NCBI GenBank assembly: GCA_017472685.1
Contig: JAFUOO010000011.1
Location: 186,001 to 250,000, forward strand
Length of the DNA: 64,000 nucleotides
Origin: Clostridia bacterium
GTDB taxonomy: Bacteria; Bacillota; Clostridia; UMGS1883
Reading direction: 5' to 3'
Shown here: positions 1 through 7,601 of the stretch, in pieces
Position numbering within the stretch: position 1 is the stretch's first letter
Layout: the number at the start of each line of letters is the position of its first letter
The notes under the pieces: model-generated
Database searches by the model: none
What the model was told of the DNA's origin: nothing
Seen by the model: the letters and a program-made list of their open reading frames with translations, nothing else
Program-made: the position numbers and the translations under genes

Positions 1-393
1 TTGACGCCCATGGGTATATCGTTGCCTAAGGTTGAAGAGATTCATAAAGAGAGATGGGACGAGTTCGATTTTACAAAAGAGTCCGCATTGTGTGTTAGAA
101 GATTTGGCGAGGCGTATGATTTCTTTGTGAATATGGATAACATTCATCTTCAAACAGAAATAAAACCTATCGCAAAGAATGAGGGGAAGATGAAACTTCT
201 TAAAGCACGATATAAATACTCAATGGTCCTTCTTGGATTGAGTGTTCTCGGTTACTATGATAATCATAAAGAGGATACTGGCAACGAAGACTCTGCCGAA
301 GATGTCATCAAAAAAATCTCAGAAATGATTTCCCCAGTTATATTGCCGATGATAGATGTTATGGGTGATGATATGAGCGAAATTCTGGGTTGA
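1..393 (+). CDS. C-terminal part of an unrecognised protein (cut by window edge)
   Basis: The reading frame is open from the first base and stops with TGA at 391-393, so the true start probably lies outside the window. The visible 130 residues are soluble and mostly helical, with an aromatic and charged N-terminal half and a hydrophobic patch around residues 75-85 (MVLLGLSVLGYY). I do not recognise a family. The next gene begins 29 bases later on the same strand with its own ribosome site, so the two are probably co-transcribed. Its place beside a GHKL/DUF6339 module suggests it belongs to the same accessory island, but that is inference. Confidence 0.6.
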   Translation: MTPMGISLPKVEEIHKERWDEFDFTKESALCVRRFGEAYDFFVNMDNIHLQTEIKPIAKNEGKMKLLKARYKYSMVLLGLSVLGYYDNHKEDTGNEDSAEDVIKKISEMISPVILPMIDVMGDDMSEILG

Positions 394-421
394 AAACTAT
401 ATTGAATTAGGAGAGTCTATT

Positions 422-616
422 GTGGCAGAAATAATTGTAATTTTGGTATTCGTAGTGATTTACCTTGTGTGCAAAGCTAACTTCAACTATAAAGTTGATA
501 ACTATCCTATCAGCAAAGTTGATTCAAGTAAAATGATCTCCGATAAGGTTCGCAATAACCTTTCCAATGCACAGGTACAGAGAAATATGATAAACGGGAA
601 GTACGATAAGCGGTAG
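422..616 (+). CDS. Small single-pass membrane protein, unrecognised
   Basis: This 64-residue ORF starts with GTG at 422, preceded by an AGGAG about eight bases upstream. Residues 4-17 are strongly hydrophobic (IIVILVFVVIYLVC) and should form one membrane segment. The remaining 45 residues are polar and basic and probably face the cytoplasm. No enzyme motif is visible and I do not recognise the family. Small membrane proteins of this kind often accompany defence ATPases as partners or effectors, but no motif here proves that. It follows the preceding partial gene closely, and a terminator at 725-764 ends the transcript. Confidence 0.55.
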   Translation: MAEIIVILVFVVIYLVCKANFNYKVDNYPISKVDSSKMISDKVRNNLSNAQVQRNMINGKYDKR

Positions 617-724
617 GGTACATACCAAATACGTTTGCTTACTTTTATGTATTTAGAACCTTTAAAACAAAAAAAGATTCAATGAGTTGAAAGGCAGAAT
701 AGAATCAAAATATAAAAGATGATG

Positions 725-764
725 CACCACACAGAGGAGCAAAAACCAATGTGTGGTGTTTTTT
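725..764 (+). terminator. Rho-independent terminator, sister of 4825-4865
   Basis: CACCACAC (725-732) pairs perfectly with GTGTGGTG (751-758) around an 18-base loop and is followed by a run of Ts. It closes the small upstream operon. The same hairpin, with the same loop length and several identical loop bases, recurs at 4825-4865 after the next operon. Confidence 0.85.
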
Positions 765-835
765 GTTGAATTTTGTATGATGCTATGATAAACTACTAGT
801 ATATTGTTATAAAATAAACGAAAGAGTGAGAGGAT

Positions 836-2731
836 ATGAAAAAGTGGTTTTTTCCATCTAGGGGATACGGCGAATTAGAAGGGTTTTCGAACCCGGGAAT
901 AGAAATGTTCAAGGGCGAACCATTGAGAGCGATGGCTAGAGAAGTGTGCCAAAACTCTTTGGATGCTCGCATAGAGAATGGGAAGCCACTTAGAATAGAA
1001 TTTAATAGGACTCATATGAAAGTCAATCAATTCCCCGGTATGGAAGAATTGAAAGAAGTTTTGAAACAATGTTTTAAATTTTGGAGAGGTCAAGGCGACA
1101 GTAGGACTTTGGGTTTTGTAAACAATGCGCTGAAAGCAATTTCAGACGATAAGTTTTTTGTTTTAAGAATAAGTGACTATAATACTTCCGGGTTGGTTGG
1201 TGCTTTTTCAGGAGAAAACATATCTCCATGGAAAAGTTTAGTGCAGGGTAATGCGTTTTCTGTAAAGAAAAGTGATAGTTCAGCAGGTAGCTTTGGCATT
1301 GGAAAAGCTGCTCCCTTTGCTGTGTCAAAAATTCAAACGGTATTTTATCGTACTTATGATGAAGATGGAGTTCGCGCAGCCCAGGGTGTTACACATTTGG
1401 TATCGTTTGAAAGTGATACCTTTAATTTTGGAGAAGATCCTATTCGTAGATCTACAGGATATTATGGTGGGGAACAAAAGAATAGTGCATTGAAAAATAT
1501 TGAGAAATTAGATGCCATAAATCAAAGAAATGAGAAGGGAACTGATTTGTTTATTCCGGCATTTGATTTTGCGACAGGGAAAAGCGATTGGAAAGATGAA
1601 ATAGCTGTAGAGATAATTGAAAATTTCTTATACGCAATATACTCGGGGAAAATGGAAGTACAGATTGATAATCTGTTATTGAATAAGAAAACATTAGGCG
1701 GGCATATAATGCGACTTTTGCCTAAGACTAAACACTCATATGCATTTTATCAAGTAATAAGTGATAATGATCAAGTGATTGTAACAGAAAAACAATTTGG
1801 AGCAATGGGATCTTTAGAATTGCGATTGTTATATAAAGCCGACGCAAATAAAAAAGTGCTGGTTGTGAGAAATTCGGGTATGAAAATTGCTCAAATTCCA
1901 AGCTTGCCTAAAGGGATTTCATTTGTTGGATTTTTGGAATTAAAAGGGGAAAAATTAAATAGCTTTTTTAGAGAAATGGAGAATCCACAACATAATAAGT
2001 GGGAACCTAAGAGACACAGTGACCCAGAACGAGCAAAACAATATAAAGAAATAGTAGAAGATTGGGTAAAGGAAATTATAAGTCAAAAAGTAAAAGAGAT
2101 TAGTGGCGAGGAGGTTGATGTAGACTTAAGTGAGTATTTTCCTTCGGAAGAAAATCAAGGGGAAGGAAATTTTGCGGAAAAAAGAGAAGGATTATTGGAT
2201 TCTGTAAAAGATATAACTATGGATGACTATGAAACACCGGGACCAAAGCTCAAAGTTAAAGATATTGGAGGAAATATACAGACTGGTTCATCTCGGCATA
2301 TGGTATCGGGAGTAATTGATGATGCGGGCAAGGATGTTGGGCATAGACATAGGACGGGAAACCGAAAGGGAGGAAATCCTACCGGCAGAAAAGGTTACAT
2401 ACATCCGGATGGTGAAGACACAGTGTATTCGGGAATGCGAGAGGTAATTGTTTCTGCAAGAATAATAAGTAGGCAAGGCGGAGTGAATCGATTGATATTT
2501 AGAGCGGAAGATGATATAAGTCACGGTGAACTCGAGATTTCCACCATGGGGGAAAACGGGAAAGCATACCGACTTGTTGTAAAAACTGCAAACAGCTCGA
2601 CCGCAAAAGTGAGTGTTAATGATGGACGAATAGCTATATACAATGTGAAACGCGGGGAAAAGTACACTGTAGAATTTGAAATATTCGGAGAGCAGAAATA
2701 TGCAATGGGGGTAAAAGCGTATGGAAATTAA
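836..2731 (+). CDS. GHKL (Hsp90/MutL-type) ATPase, first gene of a candidate defence operon
   Basis: The 631-residue protein carries a Bergerat ATP-binding fold. The N-box is REVCQNSLDAR (residues 35-45: catalytic Glu36, Mg-binding Asn40). A DxNxxGL motif follows at 114-120 (DYNTSGL), and a glycine-rich lid GSFGIGKAAP at 151-160. This arrangement is known from Hsp90, MutL and MORC-type proteins, which dimerise on ATP binding. The C-terminal half is unassigned: a charged linker near residues 430-530, then a beta-rich end. It overlaps the next gene by 11 bases, so tight co-translation is likely. GHKL proteins appear in several phage-defence systems (Mza is one), which makes it the probable ATP-driven sensor or switch here. 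That role is inferred from context. Confidence 0.85.
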   Translation: MKKWFFPSRGYGELEGFSNPGIEMFKGEPLRAMAREVCQNSLDARIENGKPLRIEFNRTHMKVNQFPGMEELKEVLKQCFKFWRGQGDSRTLGFVNNALKAISDDKFFVLRISDYNTSGLVGAFSGENISPWKSLVQGNAFSVKKSDSSAGSFGIGKAAPFAVSKIQTVFYRTYDEDGVRAAQGVTHLVSFESDTFNFGEDPIRRSTGYYGGEQKNSALKNIEKLDAINQRNEKGTDLFIPAFDFATGKSDWKDEIAVEIIENFLYAIYSGKMEVQIDNLLLNKKTLGGHIMRLLPKTKHSYAFYQVISDNDQVIVTEKQFGAMGSLELRLLYKADANKKVLVVRNSGMKIAQIPSLPKGISFVGFLELKGEKLNSFFREMENPQHNKWEPKRHSDPERAKQYKEIVEDWVKEIISQKVKEISGEEVDVDLSEYFPSEENQGEGNFAEKREGLLDSVKDITMDDYETPGPKLKVKDIGGNIQTGSSRHMVSGVIDDAGKDVGHRHRTGNRKGGNPTGRKGYIHPDGEDTVYSGMREVIVSARIISRQGGVNRLIFRAEDDISHGELEISTMGENGKAYRLVVKTANSSTAKVSVNDGRIAIYNVKRGEKYTVEFEIFGEQKYAMGVKAYGN

Positions 2732-3587
2732 AAACAGATTATTTCCCTATCCTGTCTTGTGCGAAGAAAATGATGATTACACGAAGAGCATTTTCAATAT
2801 TAAATGCAATAGAAAGGAAGAATTACACGATATCGTCTTTGAATTTAGTGTAGAACTTACAAATGAAGCGATGCAATGGTTATTAAGAGATGGCATAGTT
2901 GAATGCATTGTGCACATTGAATGTTCGGCAACCTCCTATAGAACGACTGTGAAAATCAATGGAAATCAAAAGAGTTTTAGGATTCCCAAAAATCGTGTCA
3001 ATCAAGTAATAACTATGGTTGGAATGCTTGTGGCAAAAAGACCGATCAAGGAATTCTATAGCGAAGATTTAAATGAGGACTATCAGGACGAAATCATAAG
3101 TTTTGATCAGGCATCCATTTTAGCATATAAAAACTTGCCCAAGGTTCATATATACAAAAATTATGAGGAATTAAAAGGAGATAATGCTTTTTTTACTATT
3201 GTAAAGAAAATGCAATCTGAGCAAGAAGAAAGTCTTCCAATTGAATATGACTTGAATGCGCCTAAAATTAAAATACTCGTAGATGAAACCACTTTTGATG
3301 AGTATGCAAAATACAGAATCAATCCAAAGCTTGAGGCATTAACGTCGGCCCTCCTCATTCTTCCTGCATTGGCCTATATGATTGATGAATTAAGAAACGC
3401 TGATGTTGAGTCTTATAAAGAGTATTTTTGGTTTCAACAAATTGCAAAAGCATACAAGTTGAAGGGAAAAAATTTTATTGAGGATGTTCTTAATGCAGAT
3501 GTGTCTGCAATAGAGCTTGCGCAGGATATGTTGAATATGCCAATAAAAAGAGCATTCTTAAGTTTGGGAGACGTAATAGAGGGGTAA
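2721..3587 (+). CDS. Unrecognised 288-residue protein, middle gene of the GHKL/DUF6339 operon
   Basis: This gene starts inside the last codons of the GHKL ATPase gene (ATG at 2721, GGGGG upstream) and ends five bases before the DUF6339 gene. The N-terminal third (residues 1-100) reads as alternating beta strands and begins with an aromatic-proline segment, RLFPYPVL. The middle is mixed, and the C-terminal third is helical (residues about 200-285). There is no signal peptide, membrane segment or nuclease motif that I can identify. The close packing says it works with its two neighbours, perhaps as an adaptor between ATPase and effector. I cannot assign a function. Confidence 0.8.
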   Translation: MEIKNRLFPYPVLCEENDDYTKSIFNIKCNRKEELHDIVFEFSVELTNEAMQWLLRDGIVECIVHIECSATSYRTTVKINGNQKSFRIPKNRVNQVITMVGMLVAKRPIKEFYSEDLNEDYQDEIISFDQASILAYKNLPKVHIYKNYEELKGDNAFFTIVKKMQSEQEESLPIEYDLNAPKIKILVDETTFDEYAKYRINPKLEALTSALLILPALAYMIDELRNADVESYKEYFWFQQIAKAYKLKGKNFIEDVLNADVSAIELAQDMLNMPIKRAFLSLGDVIEG

Positions 3588-3591
3588 GAGT

Positions 3592-4773
3592 ATGAAATTA
3601 TACTTCATGAAGCAGCAGGCAGTTGACTATATAAAAAGCAATATAGGACAATTGTATATAAATTATTATAGAGAAAAAACGAATAAGTGGATATATGATC
3701 TGTTTGATTATGAACCATTTGAATTCTTTGTAGAGATCCCTGATTTTGAATTAATGCCAATAGCCGTCAAGCGAGATCAACGAGGTGAAACTGAGATTGG
3801 AAATTGCAAGTTGCTATTTGAGAATTTAAAAAGAATCAGTGAATCACAAGCAGCTGATGAAAGATTTTGGGCAGGACTGTGTAATGGGGTTTATTATGAG
3901 TATTGCAGAAAAAGATGGGATTATGATAATTTAAAGTTTAAAGATGAAAAAAAGGATGCTGAAAATGTTTTATCCAGATTCTTTTTTAGCGGAGGTATGC
4001 GTGCGGGTTGCTTTAGAAACACTTTGGCAAAATGTTGGTGGGTTGGACGATTGACTTATAGAGCAGATCGCATAAATAAATATGAACTTTTAGATTATTT
4101 GGGGCCCAGAGATTTTGCCACGAAAGTTTCTGATTTATTTTATAGCAATACGTTTTCTTCTAATCCAAATATAGTGGAAGGTATTTGCAATGCGTTAAAA
4201 CTATACGACGAAAGGGGAATTGCACTCACTGTAAAGGACCATATACGACCAACCATGCAATACTTGAATGCATTGGGTGGTGGACTGTTATTAGATGCAT
4301 ACACGAAAGAAGAAATCGAAGATATAGTGTTTGATTATATAGAACAGCTGTACAGTGGAAAAGTTCCAATTGCGATGATTGATGATTCAGAAACAGGTGA
4401 GGATGAAGAAATCAATTTTCAGGAGTCGGCTGATACCCATGTGCAAAACATGAGAAAGGCTAGTGTGGCGGAGGAGAAACCAGAGGAAGAAGAAACAGAT
4501 CCTACAATAATCGTTATGACGAAGAAAGACGAGACGACTAAGAAGTTTGGTGAAAAAATAAAGAAATTGGAAGGGAATCCTACATGTGTAGAGATGGGGT
4601 GTTCCGTTCTTTTGATAAGAGAAAGCGATGGGAGACAAATTGAGTATAACCTTCCCAAAAATGAACATGACCGAAAATTGTATGGAATTGAACAAAAACT
4701 TCTTCGAAAGAAGCTTGGGGACAAAATACTGTCATCGGGTTCATACTATATAATACAAGAAATAAGTTGGTAG
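3592..4773 (+). CDS. DUF6339 protein with a GreA-C-like tail
   Basis: The 393-residue protein fits DUF6339. Residues about 85-165 show the family-like pattern: DERFWAGL, then EYCRKRW, then a RFFF segment, RNTLAKCWW and LTYRADR. DUF6339 proteins have no experimentally established activity that I know of. After an acidic linker (residues about 262-305) comes a C-terminal unit of about 65 residues. Its spacing (GCSVLLI, an EYNL strand, LLRKKLGDKI, YYIIQEI) resembles the FKBP-like C-terminal domain of GreA/GreB transcription factors. The start has a good ribosome site (GAGGGG). As last gene before a terminator, it is the likely effector or RNA-polymerase-facing partner of the GHKL ATPase, but that role is inferred. 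Confidence 0.8.
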   Translation: MKLYFMKQQAVDYIKSNIGQLYINYYREKTNKWIYDLFDYEPFEFFVEIPDFELMPIAVKRDQRGETEIGNCKLLFENLKRISESQAADERFWAGLCNGVYYEYCRKRWDYDNLKFKDEKKDAENVLSRFFFSGGMRAGCFRNTLAKCWWVGRLTYRADRINKYELLDYLGPRDFATKVSDLFYSNTFSSNPNIVEGICNALKLYDERGIALTVKDHIRPTMQYLNALGGGLLLDAYTKEEIEDIVFDYIEQLYSGKVPIAMIDDSETGEDEEINFQESADTHVQNMRKASVAEEKPEEEETDPTIIVMTKKDETTKKFGEKIKKLEGNPTCVEMGCSVLLIRESDGRQIEYNLPKNEHDRKLYGIEQKLLRKKLGDKILSSGSYYIIQEISW

Positions 4774-4824
4774 AAAAATGTTGAACTTATAGTGAGCATG
4801 GATTTGTAATGAATAATTGAAGCA

Positions 4825-4865
4825 CACCGCACAGAGGGATAGAACCCAATGTGCGGTGTTTTTTT
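4825..4865 (+). terminator. Rho-independent terminator, sister of 725-764
   Basis: CACCGCAC (4825-4832) pairs with GTGCGGTG (4851-4858) and is followed by seven Ts. Relative to the copy at 725 there is one A-to-G change in the left arm and the matching T-to-C change in the right arm. The stem is therefore conserved by a compensatory pair change. The loop is again 18 bases. Confidence 0.85.
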
Positions 4866-4873
4866 GTGTACTA

Positions 4874-5137
4874 TTAAAATAAAGAGGAGAGGGTGAAGTG
4901 GGCACCGAGGCGGAAAGCATAGATGAACACGTCTTTTTCAAGGGTGGCGTGAAGCTCGGTGAGGCAATCGTCATACTTTTCGAGTATGGCTTTTTGTTCC
5001 GGGGTCATGGATTCGTGTAGCGCGTCCCTGTGGCGGAGGATATAATCGTTCAGCTTTTTGATTTCCGTGGTATTGCCGATAAACTGCTCGTGGGGGATTA
5101 TGTTCCCGTACCAAAAATCTTCAAGTAAGTTTTTCAT
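4874..5137 (-). CDS. DUF6809-like small protein
   Basis: The 87-residue protein opens with MKNLLEDFWYGNIIPHEQF. It continues as helices with the pattern HRDALHESMTPEQKAILEKYDDCLTEL and ends RLGAHFTLSSLF, which matches my memory of the DUF6809 family of Clostridia mobile regions. Function is unknown. A strong ribosome site (AAGGAG) lies before ATG at 5137. That ATG overlaps the stop of a 36-codon upstream ORF in an ATGA arrangement, so translation of the two is probably coupled. A hairpin with terminator features lies between the upstream ORF's start and this gene. I am fairly sure the gene is real and less sure of the family name. Confidence 0.7.
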   Translation of the reverse strand: MKNLLEDFWYGNIIPHEQFIGNTTEIKKLNDYILRHRDALHESMTPEQKAILEKYDDCLTELHATLEKDVFIYAFRLGAHFTLSSLF

Positions 5138-5244
5138 ATTGATTCTCCTTCGTGCGTAAAATTTAAAGACCGTACTGCAGAGATTATTTCCTGTGGTACG
5201 GTCTTTCGTTTGTGGTTTTCTATTTTGAATTTAATGCGTGGCAT
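5134..5244 (-). CDS. 36-residue leader-like ORF upstream of the DUF6809 gene
   Basis: ATG at 5244 is preceded by a near-ideal ribosome site, AAAGGAGGTGCGCACT. The peptide is short and basic (starts MPRIKFKIENHKRK) and ends in an ATGA overlap with the DUF6809 start. A longer upstream reading frame exists but has no ribosome site, so I chose this start. The 42-base hairpin at 5165-5206 lies wholly inside the ORF. The promoter at 5272-5300 places the transcript start about 20 bases upstream. It could be a regulatory leader peptide or a small protein in its own right. The sequence alone does not decide. Confidence 0.6.
   Translation of the reverse strand: MPRIKFKIENHKRKTVPQEIISAVRSLNFTHEGESI
5165..5206 (-). 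promoter_or_regulatory. Terminator-like hairpin inside the leader ORF
   Basis: AAAGACCGTAC (5165-5175) pairs perfectly over 11 bp with GTACGGTCTTT (5196-5206). On the minus strand the second arm ends in TCTTT and is followed by AAATTTT, so it can act as a weak intrinsic terminator before the DUF6809 gene. Because it sits inside a well-initiated ORF, ribosomes would open it. This is an attenuator-like layout. Confidence 0.6.
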
Positions 5245-5271
5245 AGTGCGCACCTCCTTTGTTAGTGTCGT

Positions 5272-5300
5272 ACTATACCATAGGGTTTGAGATGAGTCAA
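5272..5300 (-). promoter_or_regulatory. Promoter of the leader ORF/DUF6809 unit
   Basis: Reading the minus strand, TTGACT (5295-5300) and TATAGT (5272-5277) are separated by exactly 17 bp. This is a good housekeeping-sigma promoter, and the start point falls close to the AAAGGAGG ribosome site. Confidence 0.75.
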
Positions 5301-5364
5301 GAGAATTATTGAAGAATATAGCGAGGGATTTCAATTACAGGAATAATGTTGAAAAAGTAAGATT

Positions 5365-6048
5365 TCAAGTGTTCTCCTCTTTAATATAGGGCAAAAGGGT
5401 TTCAATTAATTGAAAAACTGTTGTGCAGGGCGATGCATCAGTGGGTGTCAAACCTTGCTTTTCTTCGTATAGTTTTTTCGCATTGGATATTGCCGTATCA
5501 AGCTTTGGACGAAGAATAGAAAACATATCATTTCTGTTTTTTCTATAATCGCCTTTTCCTAATTGTTTTAGGCGCTGATTTAATTTGGGATAATACTCTT
5601 CTCGTCTGATATCCGATTGCAAATAATCAAAATGCAACAAGAACCAAAGTTCAATGCATTGATTTGACCAAATGGCATGGTATGTTCGCCCATTTGAAGA
5701 ATTGTTTTTGCAAAGTTGTTCGGTAAGATTGAAGTGTTCAGCAGGGAAATCATCCTTGTCGTAGACAATCCATACATGCTTGCAACCGTTTGGATTGTCT
5801 TCGGCAAGTCGTTTTGCTGACTCAAAAAGCGAAACCGTGTTTTCTCCTTTACCTTGTATCTCAAGGTGGATACGTTCGCTATATCTTTGGTTGATTAACT
5901 CCTTAATGGCGTAGAAGTATTCCGGTTCGGTTTTTGTGCCTTCAGTAACAATTAAATGATATTCGGGATGAATTCGTTTTGAACGGTCAAGACGCTTTTG
6001 CATCCAACCTTTATTCATATCTGTCTTTTTCAAGGGATGTAAACTCAT
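5365..6048 (-). CDS. rloB: RloB-family protein (TOPRIM-like effector) of an AbiL/RloAB-like pair
   Basis: The 227-residue protein shows the RloB hallmarks: an early acidic strand VTEGTKTEPEYF (residues 34-45), an acidic cluster VYDKDDFP (95-102) and SNQCIELWFLLHF. These suggest a TOPRIM-like metal-dependent nuclease fold, related in role to AbiLii and to AriB of PARIS. I chose ATG at 6048 because GGGAGG lies eight bases upstream. A start five codons earlier lacks a ribosome site. The start is two bases after the ATPase stop, so the genes are translationally coupled. In such pairs the ATPase senses infection and restrains or releases the toxic partner. Here that is inferred from the family. 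Confidence 0.85.
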   Translation of the reverse strand: MSLHPLKKTDMNKGWMQKRLDRSKRIHPEYHLIVTEGTKTEPEYFYAIKELINQRYSERIHLEIQGKGENTVSLFESAKRLAEDNPNGCKHVWIVYDKDDFPAEHFNLTEQLCKNNSSNGRTYHAIWSNQCIELWFLLHFDYLQSDIRREEYYPKLNQRLKQLGKGDYRKNRNDMFSILRPKLDTAISNAKKLYEEKQGLTPTDASPCTTVFQLIETLLPYIKEENT

Positions 6049-6050
6049 TG

Positions 6051-7253
6051 TTACACCTCCCAATCAAGCATGCTACGCAGATAAGGATCTGCCCCATATC
6101 GTCCTTCAAGATATTGCTTGTCATAAGAAGCCGTTGCATTGATACGAGAGCCATCTTCACGGCGAATTTCGTACAAAGAATAAATCTCGCTGCTACGTTC
6201 CTTGTTCAAAGCAGCAAACCAAATTTCATCTCTTCTAAAAACATCGTTTTTCATCGTGGACATATCATGAGACGTGAACAAAAGCTGAGCTCCGTTCTTG
6301 TTTATCTTCTTGTTTGTAAATAAAGAAATGATGTATCTTAAAAGCTTTGGATGAAGTTTAGCATCCAACTCATCGATGATTACAAGTCTACCTTCGCTCA
6401 AAGCAAGCATCAATACGGGAAGAGCGGCGAAAACCTTTTTTGTGCCGTCTGACTCAGCTATAAAATTCAACTTGAATTCTTCATTGTTTATCATTCGAGA
6501 AAGGAATATTTGCTTTTCATCCTGATCGTAGTAATAGTCGCTTATATCAATTCCCATATCATTCAATGCGTGGATAAAGGCTGATTTGAATGGAGAATCA
6601 TCAGAAAGCATAATATTATGCTCAACATTTGGATTTGCATAATTTCTAATAATACACGATTCAAACCATGTCTGAACATCTGCGATATCTGAGAAATTAT
6701 AATTAATAGCCAAAAATGAGAGATATGGCATTTTCGGGTTAACTTCTGTATTAACAGTTGACCTGTTGATACTTGCCCCAAGAATTATCTTGTCTCCATC
6801 TCGATTAAAGATTAATGCCGGCTTTTTACCGGTAAATGAACGTCTTTGTAGTACTTCGGATACAATAATATCGTTGTGCACAGCAATATAATATCTAAAT
6901 TCATTTTCTTTAACTCTAAAATAAATATTAAATTCCGTTGGTTCATCCTTGCTATACGAATCCATAAAGAACGGTACACAGGGAGAAACCTGTTGTAAAA
7001 TGAAAGAAACTCTATTCTTTTTTAAATCCTCAATTGGCTTTGTAACAATAGAAATCAAACAAGCCAAAGCCTGTAAAAGGTTTGTTTTTCCTCCACCATT
7101 TGGTCCGTATATTACGCTAACCGGCAATAAATCTGACACGTCGTTGAAAGAGATGATACTATCCTCGAATTCATTTAGAGATTCTGCTTGTAAATCAAAT
7201 GTAGTTTCATCCTTATAAGACATAAAATTCTTAAAACTAAATTGACATAACAT
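6051..7253 (-). CDS. AAA_15/21-type ATPase (RloA/AbiLi-like)
   Basis: The 400-residue ATPase starts MLCQFSFKNF, the usual N-terminal strand of overcoming-lysogenisation-defect/RecF-like ATPases. Walker A is GPNGGGKTN (residues 50-58), and Walker B with the following Asp/His loop is VIIDELDAKLHP. No long coiled coil is present, so it is the short, two-gene form of the family. ATG at 7253 has GGAGG eight bases upstream; the longer start at 7268 has none. Its promoter at 7278-7306 is near consensus. Together with the RloB-type gene it forms a two-gene abortive-infection module comparable with AbiL and PARIS. The partner is RloB-like rather than DUF4435, so I do not call it PARIS. Confidence 0.85.
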   Translation of the reverse strand: MLCQFSFKNFMSYKDETTFDLQAESLNEFEDSIISFNDVSDLLPVSVIYGPNGGGKTNLLQALACLISIVTKPIEDLKKNRVSFILQQVSPCVPFFMDSYSKDEPTEFNIYFRVKENEFRYYIAVHNDIIVSEVLQRRSFTGKKPALIFNRDGDKIILGASINRSTVNTEVNPKMPYLSFLAINYNFSDIADVQTWFESCIIRNYANPNVEHNIMLSDDSPFKSAFIHALNDMGIDISDYYYDQDEKQIFLSRMINNEEFKLNFIAESDGTKKVFAALPVLMLALSEGRLVIIDELDAKLHPKLLRYIISLFTNKKINKNGAQLLFTSHDMSTMKNDVFRRDEIWFAALNKERSSEIYSLYEIRREDGSRINATASYDKQYLEGRYGADPYLRSMLDWEV

Positions 7254-7277
7254 ATTAATTACCTCCAATTCATCTTT

Positions 7278-7306
7278 ATTATAATGCTATCATAACCAAA
7301 AGTCAA
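7278..7306 (-). promoter_or_regulatory. Promoter of the ATPase/RloB operon
   Basis: On the minus strand, TTGACT (7301-7306) and a perfect TATAAT (7278-7283) are 17 bp apart, followed by the operon start 25 bp downstream. It is one of the strongest promoters in the island. Confidence 0.85.
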
Positions 7307-7556
7307 GTTTTATACCTGCGTTTGAGAAAAATATTTTCCAAAAAGCCACTATAAAACACCGGCCTCTAATGTTTATAATATTCGTTGGACTTGTGTAAGG
7401 GAGTGTGGTAAGTTCTAATGCGTATAATCAAGGAAGACGCGATTTATAAGAACGGTTTTTGTATTACAGTGTTCTATGAATCTTTTGATTGAGAAACAGT
7501 TGTCCGCTATAAATGCGCATTAATCCAATAATCAAATTTCAATATATAAAGGGAAA
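7307..7556. other. Intergenic stretch without a supported gene
   Basis: This stretch separates two minus-strand units. The only ORF of note is a 24-codon frame at 7418-7492 (+), which has no convincing ribosome site. I see no tRNA, repeat or conserved structure. Confidence 0.5.
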
Positions 7557-7596
7557 TTAAAAGCACTGCAGTTCAAAAATGATTACAGTGCTTTTT
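7557..7596 (-). terminator. Terminator of the ribbon-helix-helix gene
   Basis: AAGCACTG (7561-7568) pairs with CAGTGCTT (7586-7593), flanked by A and T runs on both sides, so it could stop transcripts from either direction. It lies six bases beyond the stop of the minus-strand gene. Confidence 0.75.
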
Positions 7597-7601
7597 GATA
7601 T

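Noticed and set aside
5365-7253. Calling the ATPase/RloB pair PARIS
   Set aside because: The effector has RloB motifs rather than DUF4435, and the ATPase lacks features I could use to assign it to AriA.
7418-7492. 24-codon ORF in the gap before the ribbon-helix-helix gene
   Set aside because: No convincing ribosome site or neighbour coupling; the length is expected by chance.
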